A stretch of DNA of 5,079 nucleotides from a bacterium (GTDB lineage Bacteria > Patescibacteriota > Minisyncoccia > Phycocordibacterales > Phycocordibacteraceae): contig JAKAGD010000056.1 in assembly GCA_021817685.1 (NCBI GenBank), forward strand, positions 1 through 5,079, given 5' to 3'. Each line of letters begins with the position of its first letter. Position 1 is the stretch's first letter. Position numbers and translations under genes: made by a program. This document shows, in pieces, positions 4,973-5,079 of the stretch. Below the pieces are notes generated by a model. It ran no database searches. It saw only the letters and a program-made list of their open reading frames with translations, and was not told the origin of the DNA.

Positions 4973-5079
4973 GCTCGCGTACCTTTTTAAATGGCGAACA
5001 GCCATACGCTTGGGACCTTCTCCAGCCCCGCGCTAAGGTGAGCCGACATCGAGGTGCCGAACTCCGCCGTCGCTATGGA

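Larger units (their letters stand above)
4371..5079 (-). rRNA. rrl: 23S ribosomal RNA, 3' part, interrupted by a group I intron
   Basis: The minus strand reads as the 3' end of 23S. The first exon (5079-4959) has GACGGCGGAG, CACCTCGATGTCGGCTC, the A-loop TATGGCTGTTCGCCAT and ACGCGAGCTGGGTTCA. The second exon (4665 to about 4371) has CGTGAGACAGG, the sarcin-ricin loop AGTACGAGAGGACCGG, CTGAAAGCAT, CGTTGATAGGC and GTACTAATA near the 3' end. The gene is cut by the right edge at roughly E. coli position 2470. The 3' end near 4371 is estimated from the distance beyond ACTAAT in E. coli. The exons join without loss or gain: AACC GTC GTGA GAC A GGTT rebuilds helix 93. Relative to the common AAC/GUU form this helix has a compensatory C-G pair at 2590/2604. 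Confidence 0.95.

Noticed and set aside
1..5079. CRISPR array, tRNA genes, transposase
   Set aside because: There are no regularly spaced direct repeats, no cloverleaf or T-loop motif outside the rRNA, and no transposase motif on either strand.

Overview
The window looks like a genomic fragment from an uncultivated Candidate Phyla Radiation (Patescibacteria, Parcubacteria-like) bacterium. This is an inference. It rests on the intron-bearing 23S rRNA, the near absence of Shine-Dalgarno sequences with start codons almost touching their -10 boxes, the Cys-motif membrane protein next to rodA, and the compact layout. No taxonomic marker was searched.

Layout. Positions 1-839 (minus strand) hold the N-terminal 279 codons of a polyprenyl-phosphate sugar transferase (WbaP/PssY type), cut by the left edge just as its catalytic domain begins. 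From a short shared promoter region (about 840-863) a second unit runs rightward. It starts with an orphan copy of the first codons of a glycosyltransferase (885-940), continues through a GC-rich hairpin-bearing element (944-1047), and ends in the intact family-4 glycosyltransferase (1058-2068). Both sides belong to surface polysaccharide or glycan synthesis. The glycosyltransferase converges on rodA (2125-3261, minus), with a possible shared hairpin terminator between them. rodA lies 5 nt after a gene for a single-pass membrane protein with a four-cysteine motif and extracytoplasmic beta-rich domains (3267-4031, minus); the two probably form one operon.

The right fifth is the 3' end of a minus-strand rRNA operon: partial 23S (about 4371-5079), a short spacer, 5S (about 4100-4218) and a strong Rho-independent terminator (4048-4075). 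An extended -10 promoter for the membrane protein-rodA operon abuts this terminator and would give an almost leaderless mRNA.

The main discovery is a 293-nt ORF-less group I intron (4666-4958, minus) in the peptidyl-transferase region of 23S, after E. coli position U2593. P1-P10 can be assigned by eye: P7 GACUG/CAGUC, P3 AAUCAAC/GUUGAUU, a P9 hairpin, a terminal omega-G, and a guide whose two halves match the 5' and 3' exons. A perfect 17-bp inverted repeat pairs 14 nt of the 5' exon plus the first 3 intron nt with an internal intron segment. It would hide the 5' splice site and compete with P1. The exons also carry a compensatory change in helix 93 that coincides with the guide pairing.
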